The notes beneath the pieces are model-generated. The model was not told the DNA's origin and made no database searches. It worked only from the letters and a program-made list of their open reading frames with translations. A DNA stretch of 64,000 bases, taken from contig NC_043763.1 in the NCBI RefSeq assembly GCF_902148845.1, positions 11,647,170 through 11,711,169 on the forward strand, written 5' to 3'. This DNA comes from Salarias fasciatus (lineage: Eukaryota; Chordata; Actinopteri; Blenniiformes; Blenniidae). The translations under genes and the position numbers were made by a program. Below, in pieces: positions 47,401 through 59,500 of this stretch (position 1 is the first letter of the stretch; every line of letters starts with the position of its first letter).

Positions 47401-49556
47401 GGATAGTGTTTCTGTGTTTTGTTGATAGATACATGGATTTGTCTGAATGGCTGGTTGCTTTGTCCCTCAAAAACAGCCATTTAGTGAGTGTGATAATTTA
47501 ACGTAAATCCAAACAAAATTGACAATCTAACCTGATTAGTGGCTATTTCTTTTTTTATGTTTGTTTCTTTTACAGTGGGCCATGTCAAAATAATGTCGTA
47601 CAATTACAATACAAATCCCCTCCATCCTTGCGGTGTGTGATATTTGCGGTCAGACCATCAGACATCCACAAGATTAAAACCATTTTTAAAGATGGCAGGA
47701 TGTTTTGAGGATAAATGTCAGCATGTGTGCATTTATAGCAATAATCAAGAATGACAGACAAACCTCTGCTCAATCTGAATACGTGATTAATCAAAGTATG
47801 TATCACAACTCTCCTATTTATTAAGATGCTGGATTAAATGTGGTTCCTTCAGCAGTGTGAGTCAAGCTGTTATCACGGGGGATGGAGTTTTTGCAGGTTT
47901 TAGGTGAGGACAGCATCATTAAACATCTGGAAATAGAAGTCTGTTCACGCTTTGTACTTTTTCACTTTGTATAGTTTAAATCCACTCAAGATTTACATAT
48001 TTTATGTTATGACTGAACAGTTGAAACTTTAATAAAGATCAATAAATGATTGTTTCCCCTCTGTGATTCAGATATAAGCAATTTTATAAAAACTTATGTC
48101 TATAGTAAGGTTCAGTGTACTGGACTTCAGTAAAGGTGTGGACACGTCTGATGAGCTGACTAAATGTGTCAGCGCTTCAAATTCACACTAATTAGACAAG
48201 TGTTTTTGTAGGTGTGTGTGTGTGTGTGTGTGTGTGTCTTACTCCAGCAGAGGCCCCAGCGTGCATCATTCAGGGGGCAGAGGGCATGAGGTGGAAGGAT
48301 GGTCCGCACTGGGTATGTTACGCAGGACTTTGTTGCGATACACCACAAGCACTGAACACACACATATACACACAGTCAATGAATCTGGAACTATTCAGAA
48401 CAATAAACACACAAAAAAAGAAGAAAATGGAGAAGGAGAGCAGGTATGGATGACACATCAACAACTCCCCAAACCAGTCTGACAGGAGTGGCGACTAGGA
48501 GGGGCCACTGTAGAGCCTCCACTGGGAATAGCTTCTTCATTTTCTATCACACACACACTCACGCTAAACCCAGAATGAGACCAGTCAAGCACAGACAAGA
48601 ATAAAGGTTTTTCTCAGGACTTACCGTCACATTTGACAGACATTCTTCACAGTTTGTCGCATTTTTCGCCTCACATGCTGCCAGACAGAAAAGGAAAACA
48701 GGTCACCAAGTGCAGTTAAAACAAGTGACCGAGCAGCAAACCAAGGAGAAAACCTGATTTCCTGAGAGTCGCAAACACTTTCACCCACAAGTGGCTGAAC
48801 AAGGGGCTTTCAAACTGGAGAGATTAGCCGAAAACACAATTAGGGGAGATTAACAGGGGCCTGTAGACTTGTGCTCTGTGGTTTTTCTAACTATTGCAAA
48901 TCCTCCTGAGGCGTTTTCCATGGAGACAGGGCGCAGTAAACACACAGGCCGAGCCAGTCACATTATCATCAGCAGGACTGCAGCTGAGCTGGAGTCACTG
49001 TGGCCTGGTTTCTGTGAAATAACCCTGAAAAACAAACAGTCACACAATCTGGTGTGGTCCATTAATGTAGCCAGTTCTTCTGGTCTTTTTATTCTCAAAC
49101 AATAAGGGGGCCACGAGGGAGGGGGGTTTAAAGGAGACTGCTGAGAGGATGGAACACAAACAGAGAAGTAACAAAAAACACAGTAGGGGAAGATTGTTTA
49201 TCTTACCTGTAGAAGCTTAAATTTACATTGTATGCAGTATTTCTAAAACAATTAGGTGTGTAAAACCTCAGAAAATGGAATCTCACTTTAAGATATTTAA
49301 GACCCAACAAATTAAAAACATTTTTTACATGAGGTTGAAAAACTTTCTATATAAAAAATGTCAATTTTCTTACAACCTTTATGAAAAAAAAAAATCTAAA
49401 TCGTAACATTAACACGACGAAAGTCAGTTTAAACATTGCCATGAATTCCCAGAAGTCTCCATTCCTACCTATCCCAGGTGCGGCGGTCTGCGCGAGCACT
49501 GCGGCCAAACCGGAGAGCAGGAGCAGAGCCGGGAGGACAGTCCGCAGAGCCATCAT
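44477..49556 (-). CDS. pttg1ip: PTTG1-interacting protein (pituitary tumour-transforming gene 1 binding factor)
   Basis: A small type I membrane protein found in intracellular membranes and nucleus that binds securin (PTTG1). Seven exons give 167 residues: 49469-49556, 48625-48677, 48243-48351, 46352-46454, 45749-45814, 45367-45413, 44477-44514. The start is the first of two ATGs, MMALRTVLPALLLLSGLAAV, a signal peptide. A cysteine-rich PSI-like domain follows (CEECLSNVT|CLWCIATKSC), then one membrane helix (LIITLAVLGAVLIIAFMVCL) with CCCKC at its cytosolic edge, and a basic coiled segment (KQRHDEIRKKY). The last exon has 12 codons and reads GLSGQNPYSRFA. It keeps the YxxPhi sorting motif (YSRF, human YARF), which confirms this otherwise easily missed exon. 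Human length is 180. Confidence 0.93.
44589..44981 (-). mobile_element. Non-LTR retroelement tail with 12-bp target-site duplication
   Basis: It is flanked on both sides by agccttagagca (44577-44588 and 44982-44993). The plus-strand left end is (cattcatt)n, that is an AATG-type tail on the minus strand. Internal phrases gggagaacatgcaaactcca and ccactgcaccaccgtgtggc mark a repeat family widespread in fish. No coding region. It lies in the last pttg1ip intron. Confidence 0.8.
44993..45039. repeat. Perfect 18-bp inverted repeat with 11-base loop
   Basis: Arms agaatgtttaccttcaag (44993-45010) and cttgaaggtaaacattct (45022-45039) are exact reverse complements. The loop together with its edge is a third copy of agccttagagca (45009-45020), the target-site duplication of the neighbouring retroelement. 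Confidence 0.9.
45150..45356 (+). mobile_element. tRNA-derived SINE
   Basis: It carries a B-box-like ggtttgaatcc at 45199-45209 and the fish SINE phrases gtggcccctgaaatgccccc and ctcctccgggatgggttaaa. It ends next to the donor of pttg1ip exon 6 (45366). An acceptor-stem fold is not convincing, so it is not a tRNA gene. Confidence 0.65.
46900..47265. other. GC/CpG-rich segment in pttg1ip intron 3
   Basis: An abrupt change of base use inside an AT-rich intron, with many CpGs (cgctacgtacacagcgtagg, ggcgtcgctgcgacggg). No ORF or splice structure. It may be a DNA-transposon fragment or a CpG island. The origin is not resolved. Confidence 0.35.
48213..48240. repeat. (CA)n directly after the pttg1ip exon 3 donor
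   Basis: On the minus strand exon 3 ends at 48243 and the intron begins gtaagacacacaca, so the repeat starts within six bases of the 5' splice site. Confidence 0.9.
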
Positions 49557-50181
49557 CCAGACAGCCACGCGCAGGTAATTCCCACGTTAACTTCGAAGAT
49601 ATTCAAGCCCGAAAGAGTCCGAGAAAAGTTCAGCCACGGCGGGAGAAGGAGGAAATGTTTTGGCTGCTCGGTGAAACTCGAGACGGGAAAATTACCGAGA
49701 AGGAACTGAAGGCGCAGTCCCGACTGACGCACGCACTTGACGCACAGAGACAAAGCAGGGAGGCGGAGATTTAAGGTGATTAAGTTTTCTTATTTGAAAA
49801 AGCAGGCAAGTCGACATAGGGCAATGTTTTCATAAACCATTTTACTTCATGAGTGATCAGTTGTTGTTTTTTTAATTCTTAAATTGCCCCAAATTGTAGT
49901 CATTTCCCAGCCTATGGACCGTTCAGACTCAAATATTAATCAGGTTAGTCATAAGATTGCAAAACAAGTTACTTTTTTAAAAGGACTGCATATAAATACC
50001 AATAATAGTCAATCCATTTTTTAAGTACATGAGTAGCAACATTACCATCTTCAGTTTTCTATTTAAAAGATATAAACAATTGCAAGTAACTAGAGTGCTG
50101 AAGTCAAAGTGTTTTGTATGTCATGCATAAATCAAAACAAGTGCTCAAAAATCACAAAACGTAGAGGACAACTTTCAATAA
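49557..50181. other. pttg1ip promoter side and intergenic sequence
   Basis: Moderately CpG-containing sequence lies just upstream of the pttg1ip ATG (49557-49780), then AT-rich sequence up to the end of the myo10 transcript. No TATA box or gene is recognised. Confidence 0.5.
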
Positions 50182-53100
50182 TTTATTAAAGCATAGTTTT
50201 GTAAAGCCAGTTACAAATAAAAAAAAGAACAACACACATATCTCTCTCTTTCTCTTTTTTTTTTTTCAACAAAGCACAATGTTTTACTATGTAATGATGA
50301 TAATCAGCATAACGTAAGATAAGAATGGGCCCCACTCTGGCCGCCTGCGGCTGATAACAGGACCCTGTGTGATGAAGTTGCCCTTGAAGACAGATTTGTG
50401 ATCACATGCCTCAAAATCTTCATTTCATCTCCCCCCCCCCCCCCCCCCCTCCCCCCCTCCCCCAAGAAAACACACTGATCACATCTCAGGCGACGACAGG
50501 GCAAGTTCCTCTTACTCAGTGTAATATCAGTGACAGACAGAACTGTAGAAGTAGAATAACCAAAACAGACAGCTCCAGTTCCTCACATTTATGGCTTATA
50601 AACTCTTTTTTCCCCCCTTAGTTTAGCACTTGTTCTCATAAAAACCAAAGGCTCAAACGGGAACCTCGGGGTGAGTTCTGGTTATTCTAACTTTACAGGG
50701 CAGGATCCCAGCAGGCTGCGTGTGTGTTGCTCTCAGGACTGGAGCCATGATGAAAACACTGAAGTCATATCCTTGTTTTCTGTTGGGGTTTCTTTTTTCC
50801 ACCGAAGCCAGTTTACATTCCACATTTTGGTGAACATTTCAGGCAAATTTTCACTTCTGGCACTTGAGATATGAAAACTGGGGCGTTGTGGTCCAATGTC
50901 AGTTCACTAAATGTGCATTTAACAGCCACTAATTTGTGGTTCAGTCGCATCGGCGTGCAAAATGTTCATTATTTGTGACTGTTTCCTAATGTTTAAAGTG
51001 AGTTTTTCCTCTTTACTGCCACCTGTGCTACGAGGTATTGTTGTGTTTTCCCACATTTTCTTCAGCTGGTAGATTATCTATACAATGAATATGCTGCCAT
51101 TGCTGTTATGTAAATGTAAACATTTTGGGTTTTTTTTAAGGATGTTTTGTGAAAGTTTTGCAGAACGACAGTCAGGCTTTCCTAAATCCTTGCTCCAGCC
51201 CTGTGCAATATGTGGCACTCCAGATGAACAACAGAATATTTCATCTTCAAAAAATTCACTTAAATATCTGCTGTGAAAAGCCAAACTGTCTTTGGGGCAA
51301 ATGCTGAAATGTTTATTGCTAAAGAAACAAGTTCTGAAACTTGAGCTTAACCAGATCAGATGTGCCATGTTTTGATCGTGAGCTTCCATTTTCTGAGTTA
51401 TCATGTCTTCTCAGAGGATCTCTTGTTGTTAGGAAACACTTTGTTTTCTGTTTTTTTTTTCCTGTCCTCTGGAGGTGTTGTACGTGATGGATGCTGCCGT
51501 CTCGCAGCAGTCCTCAGTGTCGGGTGACGCAGACGAAACAGTCACTTCACTTTCAGTCCAAGACACAGAATTGCACGCAAAGCAGTGATGGCTTCCAGCA
51601 AACCAAGAGCGCGTTTAACCCACTTCCGAGCCCGCGTCGTCACAGTGTCTTATCTGCTCCTCTCTTACACCGAGATTAAAATAATTCCTTTGCGTGTTCA
51701 ATCTTCCCAAACGGACCTTGCAATACATACAGTACAATAATAAATAAATCACTACATACCCTCCCTTAAATTCCCATGCTTTTTCCTTTACCGTACAGTT
51801 ACAACACCATTCTCTGCAAAAGGTTAGTCATGTAAATACATCTCATTTCTCAGGAATACACTCAGTAAAATCACTTCTCTTTTCTCATTTCCCATTTCCA
51901 ATATTACACTATAGATACACACACACACACACACATACACACACACTCACACACAGCAGCAACCCAGACACAGCACTTCAGGGTGGTTAAGATAGTGGGG
52001 GAAGGGGTTCATACAGTAATAATAGTACTATCAGTAATAAAAAAAAAAAATCACACGTTCATAAACAGACTGGAAACAGAAAAAACTGGAGTTGGTATGC
52101 ATGTTTTTTGCGTACGTCTCCTGATCTTCCCGGTATAAAGTAAAAAAAATGAGAAGAGCTTGAGCAGACTGGGATATACAGTATCGTATGGCTCCAGTGG
52201 ATGCTGTCCAGTCGATGACGACGACAACAACAACAACAACAACGATCAATTCATCCAAACGCTGTGAAAACATGACCACCATAGCAGCCACTCTTAACAT
52301 GGTCTGTGTTCTTACTAATTCTTACGTTTCCGTGAGTCACATTAATGGCACGGCCAGTGAATGATGTAAAGTATTGGCATCACCAGACACACAGTGGTCA
52401 TTTTTAAACTCCATTCACTTGCATGTATTTTTACACAACAGGGTGTCACATTGCCTTTATATACTGTACAGTGCAGTGTGCACCAAAATTGTCAATAACT
52501 CCTACTATAATGTGCGATATACAGTACAAAACGTTACATGTCTGTTCAGTATATGTGTACATGTATGTGAATATACAGATTTATGCAGAGGGTGTTTCAT
52601 GTAGACCTAAACAGGGAGATGTTTTTATCAGATACTATTTTGGATAATACTATTTTTCTTGTCGAGGCCATCAGCCATGCATAGACTCTCCATGTCAAAC
52701 TTAACACAACCAGAGAGCCAACAAAGTAGAAAATCTTCCCTCTTACATCATTTAGGTTTTGGCCCATTTTCTTGTTCTTGTGGCCACATGGTGGCACCGA
52801 CGAGTGAGCGGGTGAGCTCCACATGGAGGAGGAGTCACCCGGTCGTTTTTTTCCTCAAAGACGTCGTCGATACGGCGGATGTCACAGATAAAAAGACAGA
52901 GAGAAAGCAAGCAAGACCAAGAGTTAAGCATCGTAACTTAATACCAACAGCAAACAGAGATGCAACAAGAGTGAGGATAACATGAAGAGAAAGAGAGAGA
53001 GACTGGAGGAAGAGTGAGAGAAATTCAACTGAAAGAGTGTGGCTTTCTTCTGTCTGGCAGTGCACCGGGAGGGTGGAGGTGGTGGAGGTGGAGCCACCGG

Positions 53101-53510
53101 GGACGGAGCGGGGCAGGGCGGCTGAGTTGTGCTTGTTGTTACTGAGTTTGTCAGGGAAGGAGAAACGGAGAGAAGTTTGGAGTGTGCTTGAACATCTACA
53201 TGCAGGACTACGGCTGGGGGCGGGGGGGTTATGAATCTGATGGGTCAGCCCAGAAAACACAGGCTGTTTACTTTGTCATGCTAAATAGATCCCGTTCGTC
53301 CCCTCGTCCTAACTGGAACCCGGGCCGGAGGAGTGTGTGCGGTTGGCTTCAGTGTCCACTTATTCTCCTCCCCTTTTTTCGCTAATGATGCTCATCCACC
53401 GTTCTGGATCCAACCTGGAGGATTCAGCTGATTGGGCCGTGGGTGCAAGGCGTCTGATGGAGCTGGATGGATGACCCGAAGGCTCTGGCTGGCTGGCTGG
53501 CTGGCGGCGA
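50182..53510 (-). other. Probable long 3' UTR of myo10
   Basis: No gene is seen over 3.3 kb after the myo10 stop. A minus-strand AATAAA (plus 50183-50188) at the far end is the candidate cleavage signal. It includes a poly-C run (50431-50463), a CA repeat (51914-51957) and an ACA/CGA trinucleotide run (52215-52242). Confidence 0.45.
50431..50463. repeat. Poly-C tract
   Basis: Nineteen consecutive C, then C-runs broken by single T. It reads as G-runs on the minus strand, the sense strand of the presumed myo10 3' UTR. Confidence 0.95.
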
Positions 53511-56438
53511 TCACCTCACCCAGGAGCTCGCCACGCTGGTCACAGACATGATGCTGCAACGTTTCTTCACCATCATGTTGATGTAAGCCCTCATGATCTT
53601 GGTGATCTCTCCAACCTGAGCGGAACACATCGGCGGCACGTCAGCGACAGGAACACAGGCGGCGACGTGTAAAATCCATAACGCGCGTTATTAATTTGAT
53701 ATATGTCACCTGAGGAGTCTCAAAGAACATCTCTCTCTCGTCCACGATGACCTTGTAGGTGCAGGGCTGCGAAGCCCCGAAGAAGGTGATGTGTTCGTAC
53801 TGGAAGGTCTCCAGCGGTTTGGGTTCACCGCGCTTGTACACTGACACATTATCGGCACTCACACTCAGCCACAGGTCATGAGGGAAGCCTCCCTCTTTGC
53901 ACTGCAGAGGGAAAATGAAAGACTGATCAATCAGTTAATCTACTTAAATCACTAAAATCCATCACCCTCTCTTCTTAATTCCCCCACCTCCACATCAAAC
54001 AGGGTCGATCCATATCCTGGCCACTCCTTAATGATGCTCATGTATTTGAGCATGGCCTGGTGCTGCGGCATGCCCTGTAGGCGGGTCCACTTCTCCAGGA
54101 CGCTGGTCCGTGTGGCTGAAGTCTCCTCCTTCACCCACATCTCCAGCATCTGCTCCTCCTCCACCTGAAACAACCCGCCAGTCGATCAGTCAGCCTGTCG
54201 CTCCGACTGACAGAAATCCAGTCTGCAGGAAGCCCCAGTGGTGTGAAGTGACTGTACTGAAAGGGACAGAGGTCCATGTAAATCACTGTTGCAAAGCAAG
54301 GCTCAGGTTGTGCCCCCACCTGGTCACAAACGGGAACTACAGGTGGAATCACTGAATCCATTTTCCACCTTCAGAAGAGTTACAGATTTAATCACTGAAG
54401 GCTGAACAGCTCACCAACTTCGAACAGGTTCAATAAAGTCAAATTGAATTCACTCTCCAAACCACACAAACATTACTCATCTAGAAAAAAATTTGAAGTG
54501 AAGCTTGAATTCACGCGTCACGTCTGGGAATGTGAAAATCAGTCTGTTCATCAGGTTCTTGCTACTTACAGCGTACAAGGATCCGAAAAACATTTTTTAG
54601 GCAATCATAATTTACATTTTTATGACTATAGAGGGGAACATAGTTCATATGTGACAAAAATATAATGCGCTGAGCACTGAAGAATGATGACATTTTTAAA
54701 CAAGTGACAGGTTTTGTCAGTGGTCTCGAGGCTGTGGACTCGGTTCCCTTGTAGTGAAAAGATGCACTTAAGTCTTGAAACCTTTTGGTCACAAGTTTGG
54801 TTTTTTACTTGATTTAAACTACATGATAGTGAAAAATCTATTTTTAGGAACATTTCATTGAATATTCCCTTCTGCTTTCTTCATGTACAAAAACTAAAAT
54901 GTTAACTCATCCTGCACTAGGAGGCATATGCTAATTTTCAAGTAAATAGGATTATTTACATCATTTTTGCATTTCTTTTAAGAACTTAATAAACAAACTA
55001 CATTGTAGCCATTTAGCTGAAATGAGTCCGACATTTTTTGGAGCTATTGTTTTGTCCTAGTCCTAAATACTGAGATTAGCACTGGGAGTGCCATTGTTGG
55101 AGTTATCACACAGAAATCTACAACCAACACACACATATTTTATATTTCATTAGAAGTTTTTTGACTACTTGCAGCACTATAAGTTTAGTGTTGTTTTTTT
55201 CTCCACTACTGACCTTCTGCTTCTTGAGCGAACCCGTTTTGAAGCTTCTCCTGAGCGTGCCGTCCAGGAAGCTGGGAGTCTTTCGCTTCTCTGCGCCGGC
55301 CCCGATGCCGCCCTGTCCCCCCGCTGTGCCTTTCCCGTCTGCGGCTCCTCCTCCTCCGGCTCCCCCGGCTCCTCCCGCCGCCCCCACGCCTGGCTTGGTG
55401 GAGTGGAGGATGCGGTTGCGGAGGCGTCCGATCGGGTAGACGCTTCCCAGGCTCCACCCGGCCCGGCCCGCCCCGTCGCCGTGGAGATACTGAAGACGCA
55501 AAGCGGCCAAATGCTGCAAAGTCTCCTCGGACGCTGGGAAGTGACCGCTTATCAAAGACTCATGAGCCTGAGAGGCAGAGAGGAAGAGAGGGAGAATGTA
55601 AGCGTGTGCATAAATATCCATTTATTGATCGAGGAGCACAGACAAATTAGCAATATTGTGACATTTTATGAAAAAGAAACGTGGAGGGAGCCTTGCCTGC
55701 TCAAACATGAAAGCAAACTCCACCCCCTCTTTGGGCATGCTCTCCACGTCCAAGAAGCAGTACAGCTTGAAGTACAGTTTCCACTCTCCTTCCTCCTCCT
55801 CTTCCTCACTGCCCGCCAATCTGGATATCAGGTGAAGCAAGCTTAGGGTGAGCAGCCACACCGACACCTTTAGAAGTCAAAATTCATGGTTCAAGCAAAA
55901 CAAACCGACCTCTCAAACTTGGCCAAGACGTCGGCCACAATCACCCGGCTCTCCAGAGCTCGGTCTGTGAAGGAGTTGTGTTCAAACAGAGAAAACAGGT
56001 TCTTGCTTTCCTCCATCGCTAAACCTCGGATCAGCTTCTCCACGACCTGAGACAACATTAAAACACTGATTATTTACCATTGCACAAAGTGGAACTTTAT
56101 GGTATGAGACGTCCGTTTCTACATTGGCTCTACATTGCTTTCTTCATAGCCATATGTTGTAATCAGTGACACAATATCTGAACTTATTTCCCATAAAGAG
56201 TAAATATCAATATTATTTACTTTTATTCTATCGTTTCTCTTTGTAGAAATACAAAAATGTAGCTCATTGCTGTAATTGTTATCTCCCTTAAAAATATAAA
56301 AATGTGTGAATTATGTCACTAAAGGATATTAATGATAACACAAAGGAATTAAAGGAGCTGTAGTCACTTTTCATTTAAGTTAATTTTTATTTTTAAGTAA
56401 ATCAGCTTCAAATTTGGGAAGTAGATCCATAGTCTGAA

Positions 56439-56524
<86 letters not shown>

Positions 56525-59500
56525 TACCTCTCCAGCTGTGGTGTGTGAGTTGATGGAGATCTTGCACGAGCCTCCTCCGTGGCAGTACACGGTGGTGCTC
56601 ATCTCCTGCCTCACCAGCAGGGCGGCGATCTCCTCCTGAGAGGGAACAAACTCACGAGTCTTGGTCTTCTTCAGGGATTCCCCGATGAAACTGGCGTAGC
56701 GCTCAATTTCTGTGCCGGGGTAGCGCTCACGCACCCTGCAAGCACCAAACACAGGCAACACAGTGAGTGTGTGTGTGTTCACACTCCGTCAACAGAGCGC
56801 CACAAACACCGCGGTCGGTCACCTCTTGAGGTGGAAGCGGAGGTATCTGAGGATGGCTCGGCTGGGGAGGAAGGTGCAGCTCATGCAGGTGAGCAGGTGC
56901 CAGTGCGCTCGATTGGCTGGGCTGTTTGGCTGAGGCACATGATTGGTCTGCTTGATCACCTGACAATAAACCTGCAGAGAGGAAACGGCGGGTTTCAGGA
57001 ATGTCACAGAAAAAACAAACTGCAAAATGCATGCAAGTTCTGGCTGTGAAACAGCTTTAAATAAGAAGGGAGTACCTCATCCCTGAGAGGGCGCAGGTCC
57101 TGGCAGGTCTGCAGGATGCCCTGAATGATGGGCACGGTGTCTGCCAGGGTCTCCATCTCCTGCAGCGAGTTAAAAACTCTCACCGCTTCATCTTGCAGAC
57201 TGGCGTAACCCTGCTGCCTTTGCACTGCACCGCAGCAAAAACCACAGGGAGGAAAGGTCAATGAGACACAGAAATACTCAGCGAAGATGCCAAAAAAAGC
57301 TGTGAATAGGCCAACTGGAACCAAATTGGAGCAAAAGAGAAAGAAATGAGGAATCTACAAGGCCACATTTTCTGACAGTATCCCAAAATACCAGTGATCA
57401 TGATTACTAGTGGCTTTCTGAGCATTAAAAGTTTGGTTGAGGAGAGCCACAGCTTTCAAACAAGCCTTGCATAATTCAGAGGAGTAAAGGGAGTTTTCCT
57501 CACAGCTGGTGACCTCTCCGTACGGGAGCGGCAGGAGAGGGGAGTGCAGAGGATGCTGGGTGTATCTGAGGATGGGGTTCCTCCTGTACATCTGCTCCAC
57601 GATTTCTGGGTTCACGCTGTTCTCCTGAAAGGACGCAACGAGGGTGAACAAATTGTCCTCATAGCACACTGCAGATCCTTTATCCGAGTTTTACCTTGAT
57701 ATCCCGGATGAGCTGCAGAGTTGGCGTTTCGATGGGGGTCTTGCTGTCGATGACCCCCTGAATGGCAGCCGTCCACCGCATGGCCTCATTCAGCATCTTG
57801 GTGTATAGGCGGTAGGAGTGCTTCCTCCCGTACACGATGATGTTCCAGTAGCCTGCAAAAACAGGATCCAATCTACATTCAGCCAAAAACAACATAAATA
57901 ATCTTCCCGCTTGGCAGATAAATAGGTTTTTTTTTTCTAACTAATTCCTTTTAATAACACCAATAAATCCCAGTCACCCTGTACATTTTGATAGATTTAA
58001 TTACAGAACAGCAATCCTTCACGTGTGTTTAACCTCCTAATGTATAATCCCTGATTAAGACTACCCTCTGCCCCTCTTCGTTTCATTTCTCTGCGCCCAC
58101 CTGTCTCCCTGTGCACCCGTTCATCCGGCTGAATGACGGAGCAGAGCGAGTTGAGGACCAGAGTTCCCATCTTGGAGGAGTTTTTCTCGGAGCTCTTGTA
58201 GTAATCCAGGGAGTTGTGGGTCAAGACAAACCAGCGCTTCTTCAGCTTCAGAGACGTGCTCTTGGCGTTCGTCTTCATCTCCTTTTGCAGCCAGCCTGAA
58301 AGACGGCAGGGCGAGGGGTGTCAGTGAAATTGCCTGGTTTGCCCTGGTTTGTTCCACACAGCAGAAATAATAGAATCTGACCTCGAACAAGGAACTCCTG
58401 TCCGTCTATCCTGGCGTCTCCTTTGGGCTTCTGCAGCAGACTGATCCAGTGGTGCATCTCCTCCGGAGTGTCGCTGTTGCAGTGGATCACTCGATTGGCC
58501 GTGATGATGACAAAAGAGTTGGGTCTGAAACGGTGAAGTGAGGAACTTAAACACAGAGGAAAACTCTGACTTTGGTGTTTCAAACGATTTCTGTTTCTTT
58601 CTTTCTTTCTTCTTTTTTTTTCAGTAGGGAGAGAGGAAGCTGTTTTATGAGACCAGCTCAAATCCATTAAAAAGAGTCACACATGTTGGCAGAGTAAAGA
58701 TGAACTAATTCCCATATAAATATTTAATATTGTATATCATCAGCTCTGGAGCGTCATTATCTTTTATCGATTCCTAAATTATTAAATTGCTTTGGTTTAA
58801 TTTCTCACTCACTCCCTTGAATCTGCACAGAATTTATTCTACCTTTTTGATCACAAACAAAATGCAGTATTTTCAGATGAAAAGTATGAAATTACAGTCA
58901 TTTCAGACTTTCAGTCTCCATAAAATCATTTCTTTTAATGTCCTAACTTCACAAAATGTTGGGATAGTGTCAAATGTCATTAAAAACATGATATATATCA
59001 TGTTAAAAGCACAACTTTTTAGTTGCATTAACTCATCGGAAAAAAAAGGGAAAACATTTGACGCCCCAAAACATTTAGAAACTGATCTTTTCACTTTTGT
59101 CATGATTCTAAATGAGAGGCTGTAGTAAAACTATTTCCATTGAATTTCAAAAAAATTTACACAAAGTTTTTATTTTGTATATTGTACAACTGACTTTTGA
59201 AATTCAGTCTATGATGTATTGTGAGTAAAAACAAATGTTTGTTCATCTATGTTCTATATTGCAAAACTGACTGGGGTAATTAGGGCCTCTCATTATACAA
59301 AGAAAAACAATTGCTCTGTTAAAGGATTGTGAAATTCTGAGATGCTATAACCTCATAAAAATGCAACTATAAAGAAAAGGTCACATGTAACACATCTAAA
59401 CAGTAAGAAATTTAAGCCTTCACATTGTATTTGTCGTGATGGATCAAATTCTTACCGATCAGGATTGTCTGATGCACAAACTGAGTCAATCAGACCCACA

